Notes under the pieces: model-generated
Databases searched by the model: none
Told to the model about the DNA's origin: nothing
Seen by the model: only the letters and a program-made list of their open reading frames with translations
Shown: positions 36,636 through 44,781 of the stretch, one piece after another
How positions within the stretch are numbered: the first letter of the stretch is position 1
Layout: each line of letters opens with the position of its first letter
From: Terrisporobacter petrolearius
GTDB lineage: Bacteria > Bacillota > Clostridia > Peptostreptococcales > Peptostreptococcaceae
NCBI RefSeq assembly: GCF_032598785.1
Contig: NZ_CP102984.1
Strand: one strand, 5' to 3'
Length of the DNA stretch: 64,000 nucleotides
Made by a program: the position numbers and the translations under genes

Positions 36636-37584
36636 AGTACCATCTCTTTTCTTGTAAATCATATATTTTTTCTACTGTTCCTGGTCCCCTTTTTGCAGAA
36701 AGTAAAATAACCTTTTTAAATAATTCTTCATCTAATAAATTATTTAGTTCTTTTCTGTTTCTTATATCTTCAATGGAGTCACCATGTACTGTAGTTATAA
36801 GTCCAACACCTCCATTCAAGGCAGTATATAGAGCTTTTATATCCTTTTCCGTACCAATTTCATCGGTTATTATTACATTTGGTGACATTGATCTTAAAAC
36901 CATCATTATGCCCACATCCTTTGGACATGTCTCTATAATGTCTGTCCTAATTCCCACATCCATTTGGGGTGTTCCCAAATAAGAACCTGCTATTTCGTTT
37001 CTTTCATCTATTAAAGCAACATTCACACCTTTAAAGTTGTATTTTTCAGTCCCATTACTTAAATTCCTTACTATGTCTCTTAAAAGTGTGGTTTTGCCAC
37101 ACTGAGGTGGCGATATTATTATGGTATTATTTATTTTAGTAGGACTTTTTATAATGTGATCCATAACTTTATCAGAACAGTCTTTAACTTCCTTGGATAT
37201 TCTTATATTTAAAGAGGATATATGTTTTAAATTTTCGACTTTTCCATTTTCAACTATGGCTTTTCCAACTATACCTACTCTATGTCCGCCTCTTAAAGTT
37301 ACAAATCCCTTTTTTATATCATCCATAAATGAGTGAATAGAGTATTTGCATATAATTTGAAAAGTTTGGTCTACATCTTCTTTAGTTACTATATAAGCCT
37401 TGTCCATATTCGAGTCTAACTTATTATATTTTTCATTGTAAAAGTAATCTTTCTGGTTTCCGTTAATTATCAAAGGTTTGTTGATTCTAAGTCTTATTTC
37501 TTCAATATTCTCTCCCTGAATTGTTTTAATTTTATTCCTTAAATTAAGAGATAATGAATTAATAATTTCATCAGATAATTTCAT
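36625..37584 (-). CDS. spoIIIAA: Stage III sporulation protein AA, ATPase
   Basis: 319 residues, secretion-type ATPase. Walker A IISPPQCGKTTLLRDI and Walker B VIITDEIG; RSMSPNVI and ALNGGVGLITTVHGD (His box) follow. It is thought to power the SpoIIIA-SpoIIQ channel feeding the forespore. First gene of the operon. ATG 37584 follows GGAGG. I looked for a sigma-E promoter in the divergent gap to 37735 and found only weak candidates. Confidence 0.94.
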   Translation of the reverse strand: MKLSDEIINSLSLNLRNKIKTIQGENIEEIRLRINKPLIINGNQKDYFYNEKYNKLDSNMDKAYIVTKEDVDQTFQIICKYSIHSFMDDIKKGFVTLRGGHRVGIVGKAIVENGKVENLKHISSLNIRISKEVKDCSDKVMDHIIKSPTKINNTIIISPPQCGKTTLLRDIVRNLSNGTEKYNFKGVNVALIDERNEIAGSYLGTPQMDVGIRTDIIETCPKDVGIMMVLRSMSPNVIITDEIGTEKDIKALYTALNGGVGLITTVHGDSIEDIRNRKELNNLLDEELFKKVILLSAKRGPGTVEKIYDLQEKRWYFAN

Positions 37585-37674
37585 CACCTTGTCCTCCTCT
37601 CTTGTTTATAATATTTATATTTATTAAATGTGTTAAATATTACTTTTAGAACAACTTTTATGTTATTGAATCTG

Positions 37675-37702
37675 TTGACATTCTTATAAGCTATGATAGT
37701 AT
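37675..37702 (+). promoter_or_regulatory. Sigma-A type promoter of the membrane metalloprotease gene
   Basis: TTGACA (37675-37680), 16 bases, TAGTAT (37697-37702), about 33 bp before the start codon. Perfect -35, partial -10. Confidence 0.5.
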
Positions 37703-37734
37703 TTAATAATAATCAATTAAATTAAGGAGGCAAA

Positions 37735-38547
37735 ATGATTTATTTATCATTAAAATATAGTATTCTTATCACTTTATCAGTTACGGGAATTTTTCTTTCT
37801 TTTGGATATGTTTATAGTCTTATTGAAAAAAGAAATAGTTTATATATATACTCAACTTTTGGTAGTAAGGGAATTTTATTTACTGGTGTAATAGGTACAA
37901 CGGTTCATGAAATTGGTCATTTAATTATGTGTTTAATATTTCATCATAAAGTAAGTGATTTTCAATTATTTAATTTTAAAGGATACAAGCATGAAGAGAC
38001 ACTTGGATATGTTTCTCATAGATACAATGATAGAAGTTTATATGAGAAGGCAGGAAACTTTTTCATCGGCATAGGACCCATGATATCCGGTACTTTATTT
38101 ATAATTTTTTCTTTTAAATTATTACTACCTTCTATTTATGAAAGTATTAATATCAGTAGTTATTTTACTCACTTATCTACAGTAAATATTGAAAATACAA
38201 TTTTTTTATTACTATCTTTAAGTAAAAATTTATTAATTTCTATTTTTAATATGAATAATTTGAGTAGTATTAATTTTTATATTTTTATTTACTTAATGTT
38301 TTGTGTTTCATCACATATCTCCTTAAGTAAGAAAGATTTTGAGAATAGCAGTGTTGGTATACTATCATTATTTTTGATTTTCTTTGTAGTTTGCTTAATT
38401 AGTATTTTTTTAAACTTGAATTTAAGTTACTTATTACTAATTTTCATGAATATAATAATATATATAATATTTTTCCTAGCATTGGGATTGATATTTTCTC
38501 TTGTTTCACTTTTTATTTCTTATTTTATTTACAAAATAAAAAGATAA
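37735..38547 (+). CDS. Predicted membrane zinc metallopeptidase (M50-like)
   Basis: 270 residues, six to seven membrane segments. The zinc-binding HExxH is seen as TVHEIGHLIMC at about residue 60, inside the second membrane segment, and a second membrane motif GIGPMISG follows at about 120, where site-2 proteases have their third ligand region. It stands alone, with AAGGAGG before the ATG and its own promoter and terminator, divergent from spoIIIA. Substrate unknown; it is not SpoIVFB by sequence that I can recognise. Confidence 0.7.
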   Translation: MIYLSLKYSILITLSVTGIFLSFGYVYSLIEKRNSLYIYSTFGSKGILFTGVIGTTVHEIGHLIMCLIFHHKVSDFQLFNFKGYKHEETLGYVSHRYNDRSLYEKAGNFFIGIGPMISGTLFIIFSFKLLLPSIYESINISSYFTHLSTVNIENTIFLLLSLSKNLLISIFNMNNLSSINFYIFIYLMFCVSSHISLSKKDFENSSVGILSLFLIFFVVCLISIFLNLNLSYLLLIFMNIIIYIIFFLALGLIFSLVSLFISYFIYKIKR

Positions 38548-38576
38548 ATATTTTAAAATTCATTAATTAATAAAAC

Positions 38577-38612
38577 GAAAAACCCTTAGACAATATTTTC
38601 TAAGGGTTTTTC
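38577..38612 (+). terminator. Terminator of the metalloprotease gene
   Basis: Perfect 14 bp arms GAAAAACCCTTAGA / TCTAAGGGTTTTTC with an eight-base loop; usable on both strands. Confidence 0.9.
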
Positions 38613-38734
38613 ATTTGTTCAAATTTCTATCATCCATATAAATTTTTACCACTATTAACTAAAGATGTAAAATAGTTTCTTTTTTCATAATATAAAAAAT
38701 AGTTGGAGTATAAATTAATTTTTTTATATTTGTA

Positions 38735-38743
38735 TGATATAAT
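38735..38743 (+). promoter_or_regulatory. Extended -10 promoter of yaaA
   Basis: TGATATAAT (TG-n-TATAAT) 48 bp before the yaaA start codon. No clear -35. Confidence 0.5.
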
Positions 38744-38790
38744 TGGAAATAAATTAAAACAAAAACTCAAATTATTAGGAGGCAAAAAGT

Positions 38791-39546
38791 TTGATATCAA
38801 TTATTTCACCTGCCAAAAATATGCGAAATATTAAAATTAATAATATAATTCCTAAAACTATAGGAAAAAATAGATATTTTACAAATGAAACAAAAGAAAT
38901 AGCCCAAGTATTAAAGTCTTTAAGCCCGCATGATATACAGTCTTTAATGAAAGTTAATGAAAAAATAGCATTTCAGTCTTATGCCTATTTTCAAGATTTT
39001 AATTTCCAAGAAGAAGGTGTGTGCGGTCTTTTAGCTTATGATGGTTTAGTTTTTAAAAATATAAAGGCAGAAGGTTTTTCTCTAGAAGATTTTGAATTTG
39101 CTAATAATCATATAAAAATTTTAGATGCATTTTATGGTGTGGTAAATCCTCTGGATGAAGTTTTACCCTATAGACTAGAAATGCAATATCCCATAAAAAT
39201 CCACGATAAAAATCTTTATAAGTTTTGGGATAATAAAATATATAATAAACTATATAGTGAAGATAATGTTATTGTTAATTTAGCTTCTGAAGAATATGCG
39301 AAGACCGTGAGAAGATTTTTAAATGAAGAGGATACATTTATCGATATAGATTTTAAAGTCCATAAGGATGGAAGATTAAAGACTCTAGCAACATTAGCAA
39401 AAATGGCTAGAGGACAAATGATAAAGTATATAGTTGAAAATAAAATTAATAATCCTGAAGACTTAAAAAATTTCAAATTTAATAATTATAAGTTTTCTAA
39501 TAATTTATCCACTAGTAGAAAATTTGTTTTCATTAAAGAAGATTAA
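38791..39546 (+). CDS. yaaA: Peroxide stress protein YaaA (DUF328)
   Basis: 251 residues, typical length. Starts SIISPAKNM and keeps CGLLAYDGLVFKNIKAEGFS and the C-terminal RGQMIKYIVENKI of DUF328. In E. coli YaaA limits free iron and DNA damage under peroxide stress and binds DNA. TTG start eight bases after AGGAGG (38777-38782). The last codons and stop are part of a 21 bp tandem duplication. Confidence 0.92.
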   Translation: MISIISPAKNMRNIKINNIIPKTIGKNRYFTNETKEIAQVLKSLSPHDIQSLMKVNEKIAFQSYAYFQDFNFQEEGVCGLLAYDGLVFKNIKAEGFSLEDFEFANNHIKILDAFYGVVNPLDEVLPYRLEMQYPIKIHDKNLYKFWDNKIYNKLYSEDNVIVNLASEEYAKTVRRFLNEEDTFIDIDFKVHKDGRLKTLATLAKMARGQMIKYIVENKINNPEDLKNFKFNNYKFSNNLSTSRKFVFIKED

Positions 39547-39577
39547 AATAAAAAAAAAGAAGATTAAAATAAAAAAA
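39538..39577. repeat. 21 bp tandem duplication at the end of yaaA
   Basis: GAAGATTAAAATA plus an A run occurs at 39538-39558 and again at 39559-39577. The first copy carries the last codons and stop of yaaA. It lies immediately left of the IS-split terminator. Confidence 0.8.
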
Positions 39578-39588
39578 CTTCCAAGCTA

Positions 39589-41067
39589 TAAAATGGACCC
39601 TTTGTCAAGGACACTAGAAAAAACGACTGGCTAAGCCGTCATTAAAAGTTGACTTCTATACTTATTAGGAGTCAGCTTTTTTAAATTCCATTGACATCTA
39701 TAATTATTGTAATAATCCATATAATTATCTACCATAAATTGTAATTCTTCTAATGTATTGCAACTTTTATAGTCTATTTCATCTTTCATATGACCAAAGA
39801 ATGATTCTTGAGGAGCATTATCCCAACAATTGCCTTTTCTAGACATAGATTGTCCTAAATTGTATTTTTTAAGAAGTTTTTGAAAAATAGGACTTGTATA
39901 ATGGGACCCTTGATCAGAATGAACAAAAGCATCTTTATGTAATTTTAATGATTTTAAGTTAATTAAATTATCTATAGTTTTAGTTACGATATCTATAGCT
40001 AAACTATTTGATAAATTATAGGCTAATATTTCATTAGTTGAAGAATCCTTTATTGTTGATAAATATGCCATTTTACAATTGCCGTAAGGCATATATGTTA
40101 TATCTGTTAATAAAACTTTCCCCGGAATTTTTTGTTTAAACTTTCTATTTAGCATGTTCGGAACAACTCGATGTTCCTGAGTAGCCTTCATCATACGTTT
40201 TTTTGTATTAGCTTTACGTATCGGACAAATAATATTATACTTCCTCATTATTCTTTGAATTTTCTTTCTGTTCATTTTTATTCCAAATTCATTTTCTAAT
40301 GTCATCTTTATAGACCTAGAGCCTCTTTTATATCCACGGTGATTAAATGCTTTTAATATAATATCTCTTGATTTTATATCTCTATCTTCTTTTATATCCC
40401 TATCTTCTTTTATATCCCTATAATCTTTTGTTTTAAGGAACCTATAATAACCAGAAGTGGATACATTAGCTATCTTACACAAATGCCTTACCATTCCAGT
40501 TAAATTAAAATTATAAATCAAACCTTTTATCAGTCCAAATATTTTAGATGCTTGTAATTTACCTTTTTTCACCTGCCTTTCGCTCCATTCTAACTTTTTT
40601 ATGAATTCAAGCTCCGCTTTTAGATATTCTATCTCAGCATCTTTTTTAGCTAAATTTTCTTCCATTGTTAACTCTCGACTAATAGGTCTTCCAGAATTTA
40701 ATGATCTTTTATCTTCTAATCCTGTCACACCTCCACTTTTAAACATTTTTCTCCATCTATAGCTAGCCTGTTTAACACGAGCAGTACCAAGTATTTCTAT
40801 ATCAAAACCAGCACCTTCAAATATTTGCCTTATATTTTTTCCTCTCTCATACTCACCTATAAATAATAGTTTAAACTCATCAGTATATGTAATTGCATTT
40901 TCACTTACGCTTTTAACATACTTATTTTCAGATAATTTATTAATCTCTTCTTTAGAAAATAGTTTTTTGTTCATAATTACTCAACTCCTTAATGAATATT
41001 TTACACAAAAATAAACCCTATACAAGTAAACACTTTTTCTAGTATCCACTTTATAGGGTCCATTTTA
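39589..41067 (-). mobile_element. Complete IS3-family insertion sequence
   Basis: About 1479 bp. Terminal inverted repeats: 12 identical bases TAAAATGGACCC at each end, then a further match at GGA-ACTAGAAAAA, so about 32 bp in all. Flanking CTA at 39586-39588 and 41068-41070 is the probable 3 bp target duplication. One transposase gene, complete. Removing the element and one CTA restores CTTCCAA-GCTAA-TTGGAGG followed by Ts, a terminator hairpin between yaaA and plsX, so insertion was into its loop. Confidence 0.88.
39631..40974 (-). CDS. IS3-family transposase, single fused reading frame
   Basis: 447 residues. An N-terminal helix-turn-helix part (ITYTDEFKLLFIGEYERGKN to SYRWRKMF) and a coiled coil precede the OrfB part: HTH_21 region (HRGYKRGSRSIKMTL) and the rve integrase core with Asp (LLTDITYMPYG), Asp (VHSDQGSHYTS) and Glu (PQESFFGHMKDE). 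Most IS3 elements need a frameshift between orfA and orfB; here they are in one frame. A short DRDIKE repeat (three copies, last one DRDIKS) sits after GYYRFLKTKDY. All catalytic residues are present, so it may be active. Confidence 0.92.
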   Translation of the reverse strand: MNKKLFSKEEINKLSENKYVKSVSENAITYTDEFKLLFIGEYERGKNIRQIFEGAGFDIEILGTARVKQASYRWRKMFKSGGVTGLEDKRSLNSGRPISRELTMEENLAKKDAEIEYLKAELEFIKKLEWSERQVKKGKLQASKIFGLIKGLIYNFNLTGMVRHLCKIANVSTSGYYRFLKTKDYRDIKEDRDIKEDRDIKSRDIILKAFNHRGYKRGSRSIKMTLENEFGIKMNRKKIQRIMRKYNIICPIRKANTKKRMMKATQEHRVVPNMLNRKFKQKIPGKVLLTDITYMPYGNCKMAYLSTIKDSSTNEILAYNLSNSLAIDIVTKTIDNLINLKSLKLHKDAFVHSDQGSHYTSPIFQKLLKKYNLGQSMSRKGNCWDNAPQESFFGHMKDEIDYKSCNTLEELQFMVDNYMDYYNNYRCQWNLKKLTPNKYRSQLLMTA

Positions 41068-41098
41068 CTAATTGGAGGTTTTTTATTTTAATTTTTTA

Positions 41099-42130
41099 TT
41101 AGTTTTCTTCTTTATTTTTATTTGATTTTTCATCTTCTTTTTGGGCTTGTAAATATAATTGTATATCTTCTACCACATTACCATTTACAAAGTGTATAGC
41201 TTGATTTATAGCATTTTTTATAGCCTTAGCATCTGAACTTCCATGGGCTTTTATTACTCCACCTTTTACTCCTAAGAAAGGTGCTCCACCATATTCAGAA
41301 TAATCCATAAATGCTTTTAGCTTTCTTAAGTCCTCTTTTATTAATAACGCTCCAAGCTTTCCTTTTGTACTGCTCATTAAAGTTTCCTTCATAAGCTTCA
41401 TCATTCCCATTGCAACACCTTCACAAGTTTTTAACATTATATTACCTGTAAAACCATCACAAACTATTACATCAGCCTTAGATTCTATAACATCTCTTCC
41501 TTCTACATTCCCTATGAAGTTTAAATCCATATTTTTTAATTCTTCATAAGCAGTTTTTACTAGCTCATTTCCTTTTCCTTCTTCAGATCCGATATTTGCA
41601 ATACCAACTCTTGGATTTTCCATATTTAACACTTTTTTAAGATAAATATTAGCCATCATTGCAAACTCACTTAAATTTCTAGACTTACAGTCTGCATTAG
41701 CTCCACCATCCGCTATTATAGTCATACTTCCTTTTATATTTGGCATGCAAGGACAAAGACAAGGTCTGTCTATTCCTTTTATTCTTCCAACTACTAAAGT
41801 AGCTCCTGTGAGTAAAGCTCCCGTACTACCTGCTGATACTATAGCGTTCGCTTTCTTTTCTTTCACTAAATTCAAACCTACAACCATAGATGAATCTTTT
41901 TTTCTTCTTATTGCTTGAACTGGTTTATCTTCATTTTCAATAATTTCCGTAGTATGCACTATTTCTAATTTACTTCTATCAAACTCATATGATGAGAATT
42001 CTTGTTCAAGGATTTCTTTATCTCCTGTAATTACTATTTCTACATTATATTCTTTTATAGCATCAACAACTCCACCTACTATGGCTTTAGGAGCATTATC
42101 TCCACCCATTCCATCTACTACTATTCTCAT
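41099..42130 (-). CDS. plsX: Phosphate acyltransferase PlsX
   Basis: About 343 residues. Starts MRIVVDGMGGDNAPKAIVGG, then SAGSTGALLTGATLVVGRI and the FTGNIMLKTCEGVA and YSEYGGAPFLGVKG regions typical of PlsX. It converts acyl-ACP to acyl-phosphate for phospholipid synthesis. ATG 42130 follows GAGGAGGT. No fapR or fab genes follow; the operon ends at the IS-split terminator. fakA (fatty acid kinase) is at 51-53 kb. Confidence 0.94.
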   Translation of the reverse strand: MRIVVDGMGGDNAPKAIVGGVVDAIKEYNVEIVITGDKEILEQEFSSYEFDRSKLEIVHTTEIIENEDKPVQAIRRKKDSSMVVGLNLVKEKKANAIVSAGSTGALLTGATLVVGRIKGIDRPCLCPCMPNIKGSMTIIADGGANADCKSRNLSEFAMMANIYLKKVLNMENPRVGIANIGSEEGKGNELVKTAYEELKNMDLNFIGNVEGRDVIESKADVIVCDGFTGNIMLKTCEGVAMGMMKLMKETLMSSTKGKLGALLIKEDLRKLKAFMDYSEYGGAPFLGVKGGVIKAHGSSDAKAIKNAINQAIHFVNGNVVEDIQLYLQAQKEDEKSNKNKEEN

Positions 42131-42188
42131 AATTACCTCCTCGTACATTTATGTATAAATTTATATATAACTACAAAATATTATTAGT

Positions 42189-42217
42189 ATTTTACAGTAA
42201 TTATTTTATTTTTTCAA
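42189..42217 (-). promoter_or_regulatory. Promoter of plsX
   Basis: TTGAAA (42212-42217), 17 bases, TAAAAT (42189-42194) on the minus strand. It lies downstream of the rpmF terminator, so plsX has its own start. Confidence 0.6.
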
Positions 42218-42243
42218 CTTCATTTATTTTTATATTTTAACAA

Positions 42244-42273
42244 AAAAACATGTAGATTACTCTACATGTTTTT
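42244..42273 (-). terminator. Terminator of rpmF
   Basis: Perfect 13 bp arms AAAAACATGTAGA / TCTACATGTTTTT with a four-base loop, followed by T-rich DNA on the minus strand. Confidence 0.85.
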
Positions 42274-42283
42274 AAAAATATCA

Positions 42284-42460
42284 TTATTCAGATACTATTT
42301 CTTTACCTTTGTAATGTCCACAATCTGGACAAACTCTATGTGGTAATTTTGGTTCATGACATTGTGGACACTCTACGAATCCTGTTGCTGTCATTTTTGA
42401 GTTAGCCGCTCTTCTCATTTTAGTTTTTGATTTAGCTGTTTTACGCTTAGGTACTGCCAT
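42284..42460 (-). CDS. rpmF: 50S ribosomal protein L32
   Basis: 58 residues: MAVPKRKTAKSKTKMRRA, then FVECPQCHEPKLP and HRVCPDCGHYKGK. Both CxxC pairs are present, so this is the zinc-binding (C+) form. A GGAGG site precedes it. It follows the DUF177 gene by 13 bp, the usual pairing (YceD-rpmF). Confidence 0.96.
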   Translation of the reverse strand: MAVPKRKTAKSKTKMRRAANSKMTATGFVECPQCHEPKLPHRVCPDCGHYKGKEIVSE

Positions 42461-42473
42461 TTAAGCCACCTCC

Positions 42474-43001
42474 TTAGTCATTTTTAAATAAATCTTTTAA
42501 TTTAGCAAAACGTGGATCTATATCATCCTCGTCATTGGCAATTTGGCTACATGCACAAGTTTCCCTATTTAGGTTAGCTCCACAATCCTGACAAAGGCCT
42601 TCACACTCGTCTTCACAAAGAGATTGTGCTGGTAAATTAAAAATTAATGTTTGTCCTATTACGTCAAGTAAATTTACTTCATCACCGTCAATAATAAAAG
42701 CATCACAATCTTCAAACTCGTCTTCGTCAAAATCTTCTTTCACTAAGAAACCTTCTATAGCATATTCTATTGGTACTTTAACTTCATCTAAACATCTAGC
42801 GCAATTGTCTATCATTTTGAAACTAACATTAGCGTCTAAATAATATCCTTTATTAGTTCTAGATATTTTACCTATTAGGTTTAACGGTGAAGCTATTTTA
42901 TATGTGTTCTCACAATAATTAATAGTATCAATTTTTTGTGAAAAATTCAAGTCTATTTTATCAGTTTCTTTTCTATCTAACTTATCTAGACTAATTATCA
43001 T
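42474..43001 (-). CDS. DUF177 (YceD) family protein
   Basis: 175 residues. Family features: CARCLDEVKVPIEY in the middle and C-terminal LFNLPAQ-like ILNLPAQ region (FNLPAQSLCEDECEGLCQDCG) with paired Cys. YceD is linked to 23S rRNA processing or stability and is nearly always next to rpmF, as here. Drives the operon from a near-consensus promoter. Confidence 0.92.
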   Translation of the reverse strand: MIISLDKLDRKETDKIDLNFSQKIDTINYCENTYKIASPLNLIGKISRTNKGYYLDANVSFKMIDNCARCLDEVKVPIEYAIEGFLVKEDFDEDEFEDCDAFIIDGDEVNLLDVIGQTLIFNLPAQSLCEDECEGLCQDCGANLNRETCACSQIANDEDDIDPRFAKLKDLFKND

Positions 43002-43029
43002 ACTTTCACCTCGTTATATTACCAAATTT

Positions 43030-43058
43030 ATTATACAAATCTAGTCAATGTTTGTCAA
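43030..43058 (-). promoter_or_regulatory. Consensus promoter of the DUF177-rpmF operon
   Basis: TTGACA (43053-43058), 17 bases, TATAAT (43030-43035) on the minus strand: a full consensus sigma-A promoter, as expected for a ribosomal protein unit. Confidence 0.85.
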
Positions 43059-43135
43059 GTATTTTTACTTGATAGTTAAAAATAAGATTTTAATATTTTA
43101 TTTGTAAATATCTTCAAAATATGTTGTTAAAATTA

Positions 43136-43165
43136 TTTTAAGGTAGGTCAAAGCCTACCTTAAAA
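43136..43165 (-). terminator. Terminator of ackA
   Basis: Perfect 12 bp arms TTTTAAGGTAGG / CCTACCTTAAAA, six-base loop; weak T run. Confidence 0.75.
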
Positions 43166-43199
43166 TTTATAATACATTTATAAATAACATATTTTATAA

Positions 43200-44396
43200 T
43201 TATTTAACTAATGTTAAAGTATCTCTAGCTATCATTAATTCTTCGTTTGTAGGTACTAATAATATTTTAACTTCAGAATCTTCTGTAGATATTACTCTTT
43301 CTTTACCTCTAACTTTGTTAGCTTCTTTATCTAACTTCATTCCTAAGAATTCCATGTTTGAAGCTATAGATTCTCTTATTTCTATTCCGTTCTCACCAAC
43401 ACCAGCAGTAAATACTACAGCATCTACACCGTTCATTTCAGCCGCATAAGAACCTATATATTTTTTAACTTTTTGTACATATGCATCTAAAGCAACTTGA
43501 GCTTTTTCGTCACCTTTTTCTGCTGCACCTTCTATATCTCTAAAGTCAGAAGATATATCAGTCATTCCATATACTCCTGATTGTTTATTCATTATCGCAT
43601 CTAATTGATCAGCATTTAAGTTTTCTTTTCTCATTAAGAATGGTAATATAGCAGCATCTATATCTCCACATCTAGTTCCCATTATTAAACCTTCTAATGG
43701 AGTGAATCCCATAGAAGTATCTACACATTTACCACCATCAACAGCAGCTATAGAAGCTCCGTTTCCTAAGTGACAAGTTATTATTTTAAGATCTTTTATG
43801 TCTTTTCCTAACATTTCTGCAGCTCTTTGAGATACATATTTATGAGAAGTTCCGTGGAATCCATATCTTCTTACACCGTATTTAGTGTATAACTCATGTG
43901 GTAAACCATATAAGTAAGATTTCTTAGGCATTGTTTGATGGAATGCAGTATCAAATACAGCTACCATTGGTACTCCTGGAAGTATAACTTTACAAGCATC
44001 TATTCCCATTATGTTAGCTGGGTTATGAAGTGGAGCTAAATCTATACACTCTTTTAAAGCTGCTTCTACTTCGTCAGTTATAACAACTGATGTTGCAAAT
44101 TTTTCACCAGCATGAACAACTCTGTGTCCCACTGCTTCTACTTCTTTAATATCTTTTACACCACCGTAAGTTGAGTCAACTACAGCATCTAAAACTAATT
44201 TTATAGCTTCTTCATGGTTTTTCATTGGTTGTTCAACTATGTATTTACCTTCAACACCATCTTTTTCTTGCTTAAGTATAGAACCTTCTATACCTATTCT
44301 TTCTACTAATCCTACACATAATACTGCTTCATTTTCCATATCTATTAATTGATATTTTAATGAAGAACTACCACAGTTTAATACTAATACTTTCAT
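43200..44396 (-). CDS. ackA: Acetate kinase
   Basis: About 398 residues. MKVLVLNCGSSSLKYQLI, ITCHLGNGASIAAVDGG, DTSMGFTPLEGLIMGTRCG and VFTAGVGENG are all present. It makes ATP from acetyl phosphate and ADP in fermentation. ATG 44396 follows AGGAGG by ten bases. No pta gene is adjacent. Codon use is richer in G/C than its neighbours, consistent with strong expression. Confidence 0.97.
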   Translation of the reverse strand: MKVLVLNCGSSSLKYQLIDMENEAVLCVGLVERIGIEGSILKQEKDGVEGKYIVEQPMKNHEEAIKLVLDAVVDSTYGGVKDIKEVEAVGHRVVHAGEKFATSVVITDEVEAALKECIDLAPLHNPANIMGIDACKVILPGVPMVAVFDTAFHQTMPKKSYLYGLPHELYTKYGVRRYGFHGTSHKYVSQRAAEMLGKDIKDLKIITCHLGNGASIAAVDGGKCVDTSMGFTPLEGLIMGTRCGDIDAAILPFLMRKENLNADQLDAIMNKQSGVYGMTDISSDFRDIEGAAEKGDEKAQVALDAYVQKVKKYIGSYAAEMNGVDAVVFTAGVGENGIEIRESIASNMEFLGMKLDKEANKVRGKERVISTEDSEVKILLVPTNEELMIARDTLTLVK

Positions 44397-44781
44397 TATT
44401 AGCAATCCTCCTTAAAAATTTAAAAATTTTCCTTAAATTAATATTCAAAATGACTATTTAACTTTATATTGTCAATCATAATAAATATAACACCTTTTTA
44501 ATTAAAAGTACATACTATTTATAAAAATATCCTAGTATGTAATATTTAAATATTACGACATATCTCTTTTATATAATTATTTATTTGGTATAATAGATAA
44601 TTAATTAAATTTAACTTTCAAAATAAGATGTCTTACTTATTATTCATATAATAAAACATATTTATGTGCCTTAATAACACATTTTATATTATTCTATTAT
44701 TATTAAGTATTTCCTCTATTTTTGTCAACTTAAAAAATATAATATACTATTATGTAGTAAAATTACCAAAAGGAGCATTGT
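44397..44781. promoter_or_regulatory. Divergent control region between ackA and tmcAL, with an 18 bp palindrome
   Basis: 385 bp without a gene. It holds a rightward promoter for tmcAL, TTGTCA (44722-44727), 17 bases, TACTAT (44745-44750), and a perfect 18 bp AT-rich palindrome GTAATATTTAAATATTAC at 44539-44556, a possible operator. On the minus strand a TTGACA near 44470-44475 lacks a convincing -10; a TGTTATATT extended -10 near 44485-44493 is an alternative for ackA. No other feature seen. Confidence 0.5.

Noticed and set aside
37588..37674. Possible sigma-E promoter of spoIIIAA
   Set aside because: Expected from B. subtilis, but the best candidates match the -10 poorly; I could not choose one.
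39594..41063. Alternative IS ends at TGGACC...GGTCCA (TG...CA ends)
   Set aside because: With these ends the flanks show no direct repeat, whereas ends at TAAAA...TTTTA leave a CTA duplication and restore the interrupted hairpin.
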